Shown: positions 1 through 12,531, counted from the first letter of the stretch. The stretch is 64,000 nt of DNA from Fagopyrum homotropicum (GCA_033239125.1 BSWB01000001.1:29477501-29541500); one strand, 5' to 3'. The notes: generated by a model from the letters alone, not told the origin. Numbers and translations: made by a program.

Positions 1-1086
1 CCGGTTGAGTCAGGGAGTTTGGATCCGTGTTAAAAGAATTAGGAATGTAAACAAAAGAGTTCGTTTTTCAACCGTTATATTATGTCCTTAAGCCAAGTAA
101 GGAAGGTATTTTGTACTTCACCCGGTTAGGACTTGTGGTGTAAGTGTCAAGTTTAAGATGATAGTAGTTGTGGAAATACATTTAATTGGAAGGAACCCGA
201 ACTAGGCTATATTTTCAACCAGTAACCGCAATCAAAGAAAGAATAGTCTCGGATTGGAGTACGTGGAATCTTGTATCGGAATGAAGCCAAGTTGCGTTTG
301 GCGTAAGAGGAATATTCTTGGTCCGGTAAATGTGGGGATATAGGAGTGCAATGCTGATGGTGTGTTAGCATTTCTCGAGTAGTTATGATCAAATGATAGT
401 AATGTGAGATCACCTTGTGTCTAGTGCTGTTATTGCGGACACATTCTATGTCACTTAAGATCTTGGATATGGCGTAAGAAGTTTGGGTTGAGCTAAAGAT
501 TTATAAATAATATGATGACGTCGATAGAACACAAAGATCGACCACCAGATTTTGATTGTTAAGTTATATCAAGTTTAAGACCAAAAAATGGACAGATGAT
601 TTATAAAGGAACCATATGACTGAGTCATATTAAGAGACAATACCAAGTGAGTTGTGATACAACTAGCCTTAAGCACTTAGTAAAGTGCCGAGAGATGTAT
701 AAGGGTGATATCATAGATCGGATACTCAAAACTTGGAGGTGAGTTGTGTAGGACAACCATGTGAGACTTTAAAGCGGTATAGAAGTGTAACCCATTCTTA
801 CACGGATTTTGTGGAGAGATACCTACAACACACAAGTTAGGTCATCAAATTGGAAGATCAGACTATGGAGCCGGATGATACTGGTGAAATATCCGGTAAC
901 CTCTCTAGAACATGGTAGCAAACGCTTGTGACCTGAGTACATGAAAAGATTTGAAGGTCGATGGTTTATGAAAAGCCAATGAGACTACATGGGATATGGT
1001 GTATAGTATGAGAAGTAACCTTTTAAAGACCTATGCCAAGATAATTGCAACCTTAAGAACGACGAGTTAGGGCTTGGCCCTGTATT
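1..1086 (+). other. Non-coding internal body of Tekay-like element T1 (LARD-like)
   Basis: No open frame with retroelement similarity is visible here. The stretch is homologous, in inverted orientation, to part of 59950-61610. For example, the segment around 841-910 matches the reverse complement of about 60035-60125, and the opening bases match about 61560-61590. The copy at 59.5-62.4 kb is also non-coding, so this looks like a conserved non-coding body of a large retrotransposon derivative rather than decayed gag-pol. The element continues upstream of the window. The match was judged by eye. Confidence 0.6.
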
Positions 1087-2044
1087 TGGGTGGCGGTAGA
1101 CCGTCTGACGAAGACCACACGTTTCATTCCGATTAAGAAAACGTGGCCGGTAAGTCATCTAGCCGAGGAGTTCACCAGACACCTTGTGAGACTCCATGGA
1201 GTACCGAGGATTATTGTCTCCGACAGGTATGGACGTTCCACCTCGAGATTTTGGTAGCAAGTACATACTGCTTTGGGGACATGTATGTCCTGATCACCTT
1301 CCCCTTGTAGAGTTTTCATATAATAACAGTTGGCACGCGTCTATTGGGATGACACCGTATGAGGCTTTGTGCGGACGGAGATGTCACACACCTTTGTGCT
1401 GGGATGAGCCTAGCAGAGCTGATGGAGTAGCTCCAAATCAGGTACATGATGACATCGCCCAGATTGCCTTGGTCCGAGAGCGGATGTTAGCAGCTTAGAG
1501 TCGTCAGAAATCCTACGCCGATAAGAGGCGTCGACCTCTGGAGTTTAGAGTAAGTGCACAGGTGTGGTTGAGAGTGTCATTGACGAGAGGCGTCTGGCGT
1601 TTCGGCATTAAGGGGAAGTTGAGTCCTCGATATGTCGAACCATTTGAGATACTAGAGAAAGTCGGGGAGGTTGCCTACCGACTAGCACTACCACCTAGAT
1701 TGGAGGGGGTTCATCCGGTCTTCCATGTATCTCAGCTGAGAGAGTACATTCCGGACCCGAGGCACGTCATCAGTCATGAGGATCTAATGATTGAGCCTGA
1801 CCATACTTTTGTGGCGCACCCAGTAGCCGTCCTTGAGCGCAGTACTAGACGTCTGCAGTCCAAGGAGATACCGATGTTGAGGATCCAATGGCCTAGAAGA
1901 GGGGCCGATGAGGCTACTTGGGAGACAGAGGAGAGTATTAGGCGTAGCTATCCTGAGTTTCTTTGCGGGGTTAGCCGCTATTTCTGTACAGACGGGTTAG
2001 TACTCAGAATTATGTGTGACTTTTATGATTATATATTTGGTTAA
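1087..2044 (+). pseudogene. Ty3/gypsy chromovirus (Tekay/Del) integrase plus chromodomain, broken
   Basis: The C-terminal part of a Tekay-type pol. Reading starts at WVAVDRLTK within the integrase core and reaches the second catalytic Asp (IVSDR). A frameshift and an internal deletion near 1230-1290 then remove the segment that should hold the catalytic Glu. PDHLPLVEFSYNN and the CWDEPS region follow in another frame. An amber codon at 1496-1498 interrupts the frame before the GKLSPRYVEPFEI (GPY/F-like) module and HPVFHVSQLREY. The end has a chromodomain (IQWPRRGADEATWE), which in this family targets integration to modified chromatin. The first catalytic Asp and the zinc-binding domain are absent, so it cannot encode a working integrase. 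Confidence 0.85.
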
Positions 2045-2180
2045 ATGATTATATTTTTATATGTTGTTGGATTAATGACTGAGTAGTATTATATGTTAGA
2101 AAGAGAGTGGGAAGATTTCTTGATAATTACTGAGCTAAATCCTTTGAATGGTAGGAGACACGGAGATAAGTACTTATTCT

Positions 2181-2211
2181 AAGTTTCGGGACGAAACTTA
2201 TTTTAAGGGGG
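2181..2211 (+). promoter_or_regulatory. Polypurine tract with adjoining hairpin, T1
   Basis: The tract TTTTAAGGGGG (2201-2211) lies a few bases before the LTR start TGTAATATCC, where plus-strand DNA synthesis should be primed. Just upstream, 2181-2199 reads AAGTTTCGGGACGAAACTT, a perfect 8-bp stem with a 3-base loop. The same arrangement occurs twice on the opposite strand at 59514-59717. Confidence 0.75.
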
Positions 2212-2217
2212 CACTGA

Positions 2218-2480
2218 TGTAATATCCAGAAATTTTATTTCCGTTTAGAACTGGATTTCGATCCTTTAACCTTTTCCCACTTCATCTAATGTGACACTAT
2301 AAAAAAAATGCTATCATTTTTATGCAACTTAATTCACATAAAATGATAGGTTTCCACCAAACCCTTAACATACTTATATATTTAAACCCTTGTGACAAGC
2401 CCAGATTCTTCTTTTTACAGCAGGCCCAAAAACGTGCATTTTTCCCCACTGATCCGGCCCAAGAAGAGGAAGAGCACTTG
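2218..2480 (+). repeat. 3' LTR of T1, first part (interrupted by A1)
   Basis: The LTR begins TGTAATATCC just after the polypurine tract. It is cut at 2480 by Athila element A1 and resumes at 14307. The last five bases, ACTTG (2476-2480), are the target duplication of A1. About 2310-2350 holds one copy of the hairpin unit (arms near ATCATTTTATGT and ACATAAAATGAT) that is amplified four-fold in the T2 LTR. Confidence 0.8.
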
Positions 2481-4229
2481 TGTTCGCTCCAAACGGTGTG
2501 TGCAAGCTTTAAATTTATAACCCTAGACGTAAGCTTAAAACAAGGATGCGAACCCGCAGTGTACGGGTCAATCGTAGTAAAAAGCAAGAAATTCCAGGGG
2601 TCGATCACAGGGACTTAGTGAAACAAAGTCCAATTACGGTAAGCTTTAGCAATCACTAACCACAAAGTAATTAAAACAATCAAAGATGATAAAAGTCAAT
2701 AAAGGAAATATGCAATTTTAGGGATTAAAGCATCTAGTTGTGGTTCCAACTCAAGATCTAAAGATAAGCGGACAAAGCTGAGGTTTTTGCATAGGGAAGG
2801 TGCTACTAAAATGGAATAGATTACCGGGTAAGTCTCACTACTCACTAATCTCAAACCGTAACTCCTATTACCGGGTAAGTCTCAAGGAATTAAGATAAAG
2901 AACTATAACCTCAAACTAACACACCATCTAAGGAAATAGAATCAACCTTTACCAGGTAAGTCTCAGGCTAACTCATAAAGATGGGATGAAAACACACTCA
3001 AACCCTAATAAAGGATAAACCTTTATTACCTACACTTATGATCTTAGGTAAACAAACTAAGGAATTACCGGGTAAGTCTCATCCTAGGGTTGCATTGGAC
3101 CAGGAAAGGTGTAATAAGAATAGGATTTGGCAAACTCTAACACTTAACTCTCAGTTTCGGATCAGATAAGTCACCTCGGTCAGCCAAATTCCACCCCGGC
3201 CGAGATGTTCATCGACTGAGCGAGATGCTTAAGGTTAAGGATAAAGACTCGAACTTTCAGGGTCCTACTGTGATTAACATCATTCTATCATTGTTTTTCC
3301 CACAACCTTCAACCAATCACCCTAGAATCACACAAAGAGATTAGCCACTCATCATCATGAAAGTATTAATCAAATATATGGGAAGAAAGTGAATATTTGA
3401 ACAAGAAGAATTTAATGAAAAGACTTCAATAACTGAATCAAATATCACAACAAAGCGTTCCTTGGATAGAAATCCAACAAGACAAGACAACAATGAAGGA
3501 AATCTAAGATGATCTTACAAAGACCCTTCAAAAGCTAGAAAAGCTATAAACTTCCTTCTTCAACTTTCAAAAAGGTTCTTCAAATCTCCCAACTGGAGTA
3601 TGGCTGCAGCGGTGTAATAGGTGTAAGCGAGGTGATCGCAGATATCGGATTTGTGGGAAATCCGACCCTTTTTATAGGAAAATTACTCTCCAAAGATAAG
3701 ATATCTTAGAAAGATCTCTTCCCATAAAAATAGGTAAAATATATGATCTAGCATATCTTCTTCTTTCCAGGAGCCAAGCCCAAAAATATAAGATCTCTTT
3801 CCAAAGATAAAAGATCTCAGCCAAGAATAAAATATTCTCGCCGCGTCCCAGGTGTTCGCCTCGGTCGAGTCGACTTCTCTGGATCACCTCGGTCGAGGTG
3901 ACTCTGTGGTCAACCGAGGTGAGTCACAACTGAATGTGAAATCTCTCAAATCTGGTCCAAAGTAAATCTTTAATCCATGGCTATGCTTCCTGGATGTTTC
4001 CTTATGTTCCTGAATGTAGTTCCAATGACTCCATAGCTCCTTTTGCTCCTTTTTGATGCAAAACGTGCCATTTTACCTACGATTACAACAAAACCAGGTA
4101 TAGACCTCGATTCCCGCAAAGGTAGATGAAATGGTAATATAATCACATAATATACATACAAACATGTAGATTATTGAAGATAAAACGTCCAAACAAACCC
4201 CAAAATATAGACTATAATTCATGCTATCA
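2481..4229 (-). repeat. 3' LTR of A1
   Basis: 1749 bp, with ends TGATAGCATG and GCGAACA in element orientation. A TATA-like CTATAAAAAGGG lies at 3666-3677 on the - strand. The + strand shows several copies of TTACCGGGTAAGTCTCA between about 2820 and 3080. The family A dyad is perfect at 3885-3900, with degenerate forms near 3170-3230 and 3850-3915. Confidence 0.93.
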
Positions 4230-4268
4230 AAATACCCCATACTTAGCCCTTGCTTGTCCCCAAGCAAG
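4230..4268 (-). promoter_or_regulatory. 3' polypurine tract of A1 with upstream hairpin
   Basis: In element orientation the tract AAGTATGGGGTATTT runs directly into the LTR start. 4249-4268 forms a hairpin with 7-bp arms (CTTGCTT / AAGCAAG) just ahead of it. The same hairpin occurs in A3 and, with one mismatch, in A2. Confidence 0.75.
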
Positions 4269-5558
4269 TTCCGCATATAAAAGGCAAGATAGAATGGATT
4301 ATAAGTCAAGAAAATCAATGAAAAGTCTTTCAAAACATTCTTATGGTGTGCTACAATCATAGATCACTCTAAGAGAATAATTCATGGAATTTAAAATCAA
4401 AATATGATCAAAACATTTTATAAATATAGGAAAGTTTTTCATCTTTGCATAAAATCATAGAATGCATAATAAGTCATAATTATCAAAATTAATCATGCAT
4501 AATCCAGTTTAAACCACTAAGTCAATCAACAAGCTCGAGGTCTCAAGGGCTTCCCAAAAGAAAGGTCAAGAAACATGTAGGGTAGGGATGTATGTAAGGT
4601 AATGTGGTGCTAGAATCCGGGAAAATGATATACTTCACTTTCACTTTGACTTTCAACATCTTCCACCAATAAGCTTTGTTTATTTCACACTTTTTCTTTT
4701 TACTTTACTTTTTGGGATGCATGGACAAAGGTGCACAATAACCGAAGCCTAGGAAATCAGCAATCATCAATTTCTTGAGATGCATCAAACCCTTGATGCA
4801 CATACCATGACCCGTTAGGAATATCCCTCAATCCAACTTTGGCAAGACACAAACACCCGGCTATGTGAATGGTGCCAAGTTACTCATCATCATGATTGAC
4901 TTCCCCAAACCTATTTATTTTTTTCTAAGACTTTCACTTCCAGCCAACTTCTCAACTTTAACTTCACTTGCTTTCACCACTTTGCTTGCTTCCAAATTCC
5001 CGGATAGGTAAAGGGAGGCAAAAATGTATATGAGGGGCTAAGCATGATCAAGAAGAAGAAGAGAGAAGAATGAATTGCCTTGGTCTTTTCAGGAAGAAAG
5101 TGAGAGAACTTATCTTGCGGTGTCAACCTTCAAATTCAACATAATTTGGATAAAAACAAAGTATTAAACATGCCAAAAATTTCAAACAAAGCATTTAGCA
5201 ACTTAAACATATTATAAAACCATTCAAACACATAAAGATTTCAAAACCAGTCAGTAAGCAAGATCTTCACTGAGATCATATCCAGATAAGAAGCACAAAA
5301 AATCGTTTCGAAAACTCTCAGTTAACCCACCTCGGTCGAGGTGTTCTTAGGTCAACTGAGGTGAAACACCTCGTTCGGCCAAAACTGCCCCGGTCGAGAT
5401 CAAAATTTTTTTTTTTTAAAACCAGATTTTCGACGTTTTTCTCAATCAAATAACCTGTATGCATGCATGCAGTCTCAGATAAACACATAGAAGCAAAATA
5501 AAGCATAAATATCATATAAAGTCGAGTCATACATCCATGAGTCAAATAATACATAAAT
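4269..5558 (-). other. Non-coding 3' region of A1 with conserved block
   Basis: No coding sequence is supported. About 4735-4905 carries a block (TCGGATTGAGGGATATTCC and surroundings in element orientation) also found in A2, A3 and C, although family C has largely different LTRs. Family A dyads lie at 5328-5343 (perfect) and nearby. A run of T at about 5408-5418 matches the A-run at the same place in A2 and A3. Confidence 0.7.
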
Positions 5559-5584
5559 ACCCCATACTTGGGACACATTGTCCC
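5559..5584 (-). promoter_or_regulatory. Internal PPT-like tract with hairpin, A1
   Basis: In element orientation GGGACAATGTGTCCC (5570-5584) is followed at once by AAGTATGGGGT (5559-5569), the same core as the 3' polypurine tract about 1.3 kb further on. It lies just after the accessory ORF. The equivalent is present in A2, A3 and C. Confidence 0.65.
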
Positions 5585-5672
5585 AGTGGGTCGAAATAAG
5601 TCTAAGGAAATAAAATACTCACCGGACATAAAGCTGAACTGCATAAAAATAAAAAAGAAAATCCTACAGCTC

Positions 5673-7091
5673 TCAATAATCCTGATCCGGTGGTGGTGGT
5701 GGTGGCACATATGGATACTGGGATGAGTCAAATGGATAACCCATAGCCTGCTGAAATTGGATCTCCATCATCCTGCGCTGATAGTGCTGTCCCTCTAGCA
5801 TCTGATGAGTCCAACTGTCGATCTGTCGGTGCTGGGCAGCAAACCTCTCATGCATGTCCATAGTAAGGGCAGCATAATAGTCTATCATCTGATCCGTCAG
5901 ATCATCGATCCGACGGTGAGCCTCTGGATCTCTATGTCAGCGTGCCCTACGCCTAACAAGTCTCACTGGTGATGCAGCTGGTGCAGGCTCAGTATCATCA
6001 TCATTGAGATCAATAACCGGCGCACTCGTCCCAGCAGTATCTGTTCCTGTATCCATCGGAACTCCACCATCCTTGTCATCAGCAGTCTCCTCATCTAGCT
6101 CATCCTCCTCTGTTGGTGCAGCTGCTGCCTCTTTATAATCCTCCATCAATGGAATCCAAGCAGTCTGCCAGTAGTGAGGGTCATAGACAGAGAACTGGGG
6201 TGACCATCTGATCCCCTGCGGTGCAGTCAGCTCCCATGGCATAGCTACATGTGGTGTAGTCAGTCCTCGGGGAACCAGAATCCGCCGAGTGATCATCTCC
6301 TGTAGCCCTAGCGGCTTGGCAGCCGCCACCATAGTGCAAGCGCTGAGGTCCATGTCCTGATAGCTGGCAATATGGGTCACAAGTCCTCCGCAGCAGATGT
6401 CCCCCTTCGCCTTGGCCTTGATCCTGTGCAGATCCTCTGCCAGCATCAAGCCAAAGTCGGGGGTCCCTCCAGTCACCATGCAGTAAAGGCTGAAAAGCTC
6501 CCCTTGTCGGACCTTCTGGGACGTCTCAGTACGCGCCAGAAGCGTCTTACTGAAGATACGGTGAGCTAACCTAAAAGCTAGGTGAAAAATAACCTTCTCC
6601 CTGGAGTCTCCAGGGCGCCACCTGTCTGCGTGCTCAACCACGTGAGCAATCTGACCCCAAAACTCTCCAGCTACGGTCCGGGAAGGGAAATCTACAACAG
6701 TCGGGGCTGGGAAACCAAAAATGTCCCTCCAGTACTCTAATGGAACTAAAAAGTTCCGGTTCATCAACCGGTACTTCACAAAACGCTTTGTGGGGAGGTA
6801 GGTGAAGGAGCTAACAAACTCTAGGGTAGGCTCCAAATAGGCAGGTGCACGGATCTCAGTAAACTGATCCAGTCCTACCGTCGATATCATACGTCTAAGG
6901 TCTCCATCCACATGGAGACAGTCAAAGGCTGATACGTCCAGGAAGCGAGGTGCTATCACTAGACGGGCTGCTATACGGTCATAATCAACCCGGTGTCGCT
7001 CGTGGATCACCGGTCGATAAGGTCTGGAAGAAGAAGAGGAAGGGGAAGGGGAGGATCTATCCCTAATGGCAAGCCGTCTGTTAGAACTCAT
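5673..7091 (-). pseudogene. Accessory ORF, ATHILA ORF-1 / plant transposon protein-like, A1
   Basis: Start chosen at the ATG 7091-7089 (MSSNRR), which aligns with the A3 start. The frame is open further upstream, but that part is leader. About 473 codons, interrupted by one TGA at 5939-5937. Visible parts: a Ser/Pro/Arg-rich N-terminus; a globular core with PRFLDV, LEFVSSF, RLMNRNF, FGF, FWGQIAH, AHRIF and VTHIA landmarks shared with A3 and C; then an acidic stretch; then a proline run before DQDY. I see no signal peptide or membrane segment, so an envelope role is not supported. This gene type is typical of Athila elements downstream of pol; its function is unknown. Confidence 0.8.
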
Positions 7092-7903
7092 TTTCTTAAC
7101 CCTCTTTGTCAGGTCACCTCGGTTGGTCTGACAACACTGAAGAACACCTCGGCCGAGGCACAACACGACTGGACCGAGGCGAAAAACTGCGCAACTAATT
7201 TCCTCAAAAATCCAGTTCTTTTCCCCCAAAATCACTACAACTGGTTCCTATGGGGTACTTAATCTGTTCTTCAGCAAATATGGGGCAATCCAAAGCCCAA
7301 AGCGAAGCAAAATCAGCGAGGTTAGGGTTTTGTTCTATTTTACTTCGTTCGGCTGTTTCGGTTCGATTTCTTCGCAGATCGACGTTTGCACTTGGATCCT
7401 CTACGCTTTAATCGCAGTTTGGAAGCCAAAATCTTCGAAAACGAGCAAGAATCGAAGGGCGAGGTGAAAGTGAGCGCCGCGGTCGAGGAAGGGTAAAACA
7501 GAAGAGAGAGAAAATTATTCCCCCTTTTATACCGTTTCTGGAACTGCTGTCACCTCGGTCGAGGTGGTCTCGACTGGACCGAGGTGGTACGGACCGAGGT
7601 GGTTCTTCAGAAACTCTAGTCGCCTCGGTTGCTCAAGAATCATCTCGGTCGAGGTGCTCTGACAGCAACCGAGATGTGCCTCAGTCAAACTCCGTCTTCT
7701 CAAATTCTCGAACTTCTGTCCTTCCAGTTATGCTCCGGGTTTGTACTCCTTCCTTAGATGTCACCTGTTGTCTGTCTAGAACGCCAAAAACAAAAGCAAA
7801 ACTATCTAAGCTAGACTAGAAAAAGGGAAAAGAAAGCAATACCTTGGGTTGCCTCCCAAGAAGCGCTTGGTTTAAGGTCGCTAGCTGGACCATAGTGCAT
7901 CTC
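7092..7903 (-). other. Leader between pol and accessory ORF of A1, dyads and hairpin
   Basis: A non-coding leader. 7843-7860 is the post-pol hairpin (CTTGGGAGGCAACCCAAG in element orientation). 7551-7566 is a perfect family A dyad CACCTCGGTCGAGGTG, with several degenerate copies between 7110 and 7680. The analogous regions of A3 and C have the same layout. Confidence 0.7.
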
Positions 7904-9599
7904 TCAAACGTGATGGGAGGTGACCTCACCCCATACTTCACCTCCATCGTGGGGTGAAGTAAGTAAGTCTATCAAACGCTCCAACAAGTGTAAGTGCTCA
8001 TCGGGGAATGAATCGTCTATAGGTGGGTCGTCCTTCTCGCGTGAAGATGCAGGTAGCCGGCTGAGGTGATCCGCAACAGAATTTTCGGATCCCTTCTTAT
8101 CGCGGATCTCTAAGTCAAACTCTTGAAGCAAGAGAATCCATCGAATAAGGCGTGGCTTGGCATCTTTCTTAGCCAGCAAGTAACGGATGGCTGCATGGTC
8201 GGTGTAGACAATGACTTTCGCCCCTACTAAGTAAGAACGAAACTTCTCGAAAGCATATACAACCGCCAATAACTCCTTCTCGGTGGTAGCGTAGTTGCGT
8301 TGTGCTACATCTAGCGTCTTGCTAGCATAGTAAATGGCGGTGGTCCGGCCATCCTTCTTCTGTCCAAGCACCGCTCCTACGGCTACATCACTAGCATCAC
8401 ACATGATCTCAAAGGGCAAGGTCCAATCTGGAGGTTGGATAATGGGAGAGGAGATCAACGCTTCCTTAATCCAGTAAAAAGCATCAAGACACTCATGTGA
8501 AAACTCAAAAACAACATCTTTATTCAAGAGGTTAGTTAGAGGTTTAGAAATCTTGGAGAAGTCCTTGATGAATCTCCTATAGAAACCTGCATGCCCGAGA
8601 AAACTCCTCACACCTTTAACAGAACAAGGGGGAGGGAGTTTCTCAATAGTCTCGATCTTAGTGCGATCGACCTCAATGCCTCGATTAGAAACGAGGTGTC
8701 CTAGTACAATGCGTTCATTAACCATAAAATGACACTTCTCCCATTCAGAACAAGATTAGTTTCTTCACATCTTTTCAGCACTAGAGAAAGGTTAGATAGG
8801 CAATCATCAAAAGAGGAACCATATACTGAAAAATCATCCATAAATACCTCCATGATCTCCTCTATATACTCGGAAAAGATAGCCATCATACATCGCTGGA
8901 AGGTAGCGGGTGCATTGCATAATACAAATGACATCCTCATATAAGCAAATGTCCTCCATGGACAAGTGACAGTGGTCTTCTCCTGATCATCCGGATGGAT
9001 AGGAATCTGGAAGAATCCACTGTAGCCGTCTAAGTAGCAAAAGTGTGAATGCTGAGCTAACCGTTCGAGCATTTGATCAATGAAGGGAAGTGGAAAATGG
9101 TCCTTTCGAGTGGCCGTGTTCAGCTTCCTATAATCAATGCAAACCCTCCAGCCCGTAACGGTCCTAGTTGTGATCAACTCGTTGTTCTTATTCGTCACAA
9201 CGGTCATCCCTCCTTTCTTCGGAACTACATGCACCGGGCTAACTTATTTGCTGTCCGAGATAGGATATATGATACCTGTATCCAACAACTTAAGAATTTC
9301 CTTCTTCACAACCTCTTTCATGATCGGATTTAACCGTCTTTGAGGTTCCCGTGAAGTCTTATGATCATCCTCCATTAGAATTCTATGCATGCAGAAAGAG
9401 GGCTTAGTGCCAATAAGATCATCTATAGTATAACCCAAAGCCTTTTGATGCTTTCTCAGGACATGCATTAGTTTAGACAATTCAGATTCAGAGAGGGAAG
9501 CGCTAACAATAACGGGATAAGTGGAATCTGGTCCAAGAAAGACATACCTCAAGTGATTTGGGAGTTGTTTAAGCTCCACAACTGGGGGTGCTTTCTGAG
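7904..9599 (-). pseudogene. Athila reverse transcriptase and RNase H, A1; integrase absent
   Basis: RT landmarks: YPISDSK, PKKGGMTVV, IDYRKLN, FPLPFIDQMLERL, DGYSGF, NAPATFQRCM and the catalytic FMDDFSVYG. RNase H follows with [15 protein letters not shown], the [16 protein letters not shown] region and [11 protein letters not shown]. Damage: TGG became TAA after YPISDSK (near 9241), and a one-base deletion near 8738 shifts the frame. After DHLSRL and [13 protein letters not shown] the frame joins directly to GGEVWGE, which corresponds to the extreme C-terminal part of integrase in C. The whole integrase core is therefore deleted, with the same join as in A3. Confidence 0.88.
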
Positions 9600-10845
9600 G
9601 GGAATCCTGGCTTCCTTCTTCCAGTGGAGTAGATCCAGAAAATGGACTTTTGGAAGTCTGAGTTGAAATCATCTCGCCGTCGACCTCGGTCGAGGCGCAA
9701 AGGCGTTGACCGAGGTGTTCTTCAGTCGCCTCGCTTAGTCCAGAAAGTGCCTCGGTCGAGGTACTGCAACTGGAACCGAAACTGGAGATCTTCGTCTCTT
9801 GGATTAGCTTCTCAGTTTTAGCTCCTGGATCTTCTTCCAATGCCTTTAAGCTCCGTATATCTACATCACAAGAAGCATCTATACCTTCCTCCATTAAACT
9901 GAAACTAATAACTCGTTCAAGTGGATCGTTAATAAGGATAGAGCTTACCAATTCTCTTGATTCTTCTTCATCGTAGATGTTGAAGATATCATCTCTTAGC
10001 TGCTCTCCCTTCATTGCTGCAAGGAATGCGAACTCCACTTCATCGCCGCCAATGTTGAATTTCAACTTGGCGTTCTTACAATCCACGTTGCAACCCGAAG
10101 TTGCTAGAAATGGCCTCCTGAGAATAATAGGAACTGGATAATCTGCGGGAATATCAAGTACAACAAAGTCTATTGGTAAATAGAAGTTACCTAACTTGAC
10201 CGGAACTTTTTCCAAAATTCCCACGGGATGGGTGATGGAGCGATCCGCCATGTACAATTGAATCTTGACTGGCTTGGGCTCTCCAAGTCCGATCTTCACA
10301 CATAGCTCCAGCGGAATGATGCTCATGCTGGCTCCGAGATCACATAGGGCTTCACAAGTGACATCCCCAACATGAATGGGAATGCAAAATGAGCCGGGAT
10401 CTCTCAATTTAGGTGGCATCTTCTCCTTCATGATTTGAATAAGCTCCGAGGATTTAGATGTCATCCTTACTTCACCAAAATCTTCCAGTTTCCTCTTCCT
10501 TGATAGGATCTCCTTCAAGAATTTCCCATAGGCGGGCATTCCTAGAATAGCATCAAGGAAAGGAATGTTAATGTGCAGTTTATTCATCAAGTCAAGGAAC
10601 TTACCAAAGTGCTTGTCTAGATGTGCTCTGACCCTTGACTGGGGGAATGGAAGTGGTGGTTTGTATGCAGGAGGTGGAACATAAACTTCAGTTTTCCCTT
10701 CCGCTTTCTGTGGCTCCACCTCGGTTGGCATCTCGGCCGCAGTGTTCTTCGACTGCACCTGGACCGAGGTGGTCTTCGTCGGTACTGGCACCGACCGAGG
10801 CACTAGATCTGCAGTTTTCAGTCCACTCCTCGTAGTTATGGCCAT
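9600..10845 (-). pseudogene. Athila protease region and PR-RT spacer, A1
   Basis: The frame from MAITTRSG (10845) runs unbroken through the protease into the RT start. The retropepsin-like active site is DLGAS (Asp codon at 10341-10339), the usual Athila form, followed by the ILRRPF segment; the usual sequence there is ILGRPF, so a substitution is visible. The spacer before RT (about 9660-9780) and the segment before protease (about 10720-10800) are rich in family A dyads. They encode low-complexity Thr/Ser/Glu peptide. Confidence 0.82.
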
Positions 10846-12428
10846 GATCTGGCCCTTAGGGTTGCTTTCCGTCCTTGTTGGAAGCTTCCCTGGATCTCTT
10901 GGCGCTTCATTCGCCCTACTAGCAAGTTGTTGTTCAAAGGCCTTTTGGGCCTTCGAAAATGAAGTCATAGAAGTCTCCATAGCACTAAGCTTGATCAAGA
11001 TAGCCTCCAGCACTGCGTCTTTTCTTTCCGGCTGAGACGAACTCGATCCTTGCCCCTGGCTTTTTAATGGAGTAGAAGAAGAAGAAGGGGAAGAGAGGAA
11101 AGGATTAGAGGAATCGTTAGAGTTGGAGTTAGAATGATTGTTACTAGAATTTTGGTTGTTCGCCCTCCAATTGTTGCTATTGGATCCTCTATTGTTGTTG
11201 TTGTAGTTGTTGTCCCGGGAACCGTTGTTGTTGTTACGGTATCCATTGTTGTTGTTCCTTTGTCCTTGATCTTCCTTCTTGGTTTGAGCAACCAAGAGTT
11301 CCTTCAATTGCTTCACGTCATTCTTCAAGGACGTGAGTTGATTGTTGTTTGGCTGAGTATCTTGGAAGTTAACTCTTTTAACTCCACCTTCAGCTCCTTG
11401 ATGGGTATACTTCTCCATATGCAAAGCTTGCTTTTCGATGAAGTCCCAAGCTTCGTCAATCGCCATGTCCATAAAGGTACCGGCGGAGAGTAGTTGGAGT
11501 TTGTACTGGGTGCTTCCGTCCAGTCCCTTGAAGTATATCTCCAACAACTCTATCTTTGGAATCCCATGATGTGGGCAATCCAAAAGAATGTCCTTGAACC
11601 TCTCCCATGACTTGGACAAGCTCTCCTTGTCCTTCATAATGAATGCATTAATCTTCCCTCTCATTTCAACGGTCTTTGAGGGGGGAGAGAATATGGTCAA
11701 GAATTTCGTAGTCATCTCCTCCCAAGTGCTGATTTTTTTGGAGGAAGAGATTGATACCAAGTAAGAGCTCTATCTTTTAAAGAAAATTAAAAAGGTCTTA
11801 GCTTGTAGTTGTTATTTTCAATTCTTGAGGGTCTCAAGGTCTCCATCAAGATCTCATAGTTTTGAAGATGTTGATGTGGTGATTCCTTCTCTAGCCCTCC
11901 GAACTGGCTTTGGCGAATCATGGACAGAACTTGCGGTCGAAGTTCGTAGTCATGGTCCGCTGGATCTCCTAGGTTAACTCCGGGACGCCTCAGTTGTTGA
12001 TTGAGGTCCATCCTTTGACCTAGGGTTTGCGGGATTCCTGCAAAAAGAGCACCTCGGACTGGCATCCGAGGTGGAAGTACCTCGGCCGGGGCGTCAGATA
12101 CTGGAACCTGCCTTGGTCGAGGGTCAGCGACTGGGACCTGCATCCGTCCAGCATCGGGAACTGGGTCTTCCCTCGGTCGAAGTTGATATTGGTCTGGTAA
12201 AGCGGCCATATCTGCTTCGATCGCTTCAGTCCTGGTGTGAGTTTCTTCTTTCTCTTGCCTTAGCTCTTTCCTGCTGAGGCGTAGCTGCTCTAGCGCCTCC
12301 TTCAATTCGGCCTCAAGATCGCGATTGTCTTGGTTGGCCATCTTCGCTTCTCTTAAGCGTCGTTTGTATGTCTTTTCTGGTTCGGGATCGTAAGGAACGA
12401 TTTCCTTCCCAGTGCGGGTTCTTCGCAT
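10846..12428 (-). pseudogene. Athila gag, A1
   Basis: Start at the ATG 12428-12426 (MRRTRTGKE). A longer reading begins with a non-ATG codon and is not needed. An N-terminal charged coiled-coil-like part is followed by LGQRMD, then the retrotransposon gag core (TWYQSLPP, ERFKDILLDCPHHGIP, YFKGLD). The C-terminal tail is rich in Asn, Gly and Arg (about 11090-11260). No CCHC zinc knuckle is seen. A TAA near 11790 and a one-base deletion near 11735 break the frame. Confidence 0.82.
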
Positions 12429-12531
12429 AAACCTAAGAAAGAACCTGCAAAAGTCACTCAAGTAGAGTGGTTAGTAGACACGGGGGCAAGTGCCCCAAAA
12501 GCAAACCGCAACCGGCTCGGTCTAGACCAAG

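Noticed and set aside
5673..7091. Accessory ORF as a retroviral envelope gene
   Set aside because: Position fits, but no signal peptide, transmembrane helix or cleavage site is visible in any of the copies; the core resembles ATHILA ORF-1.
11064..11493. Thr-rich and Val-rich open frames
   Set aside because: Other-frame shadows of the AAC-repeat Asn tract in A1 gag.
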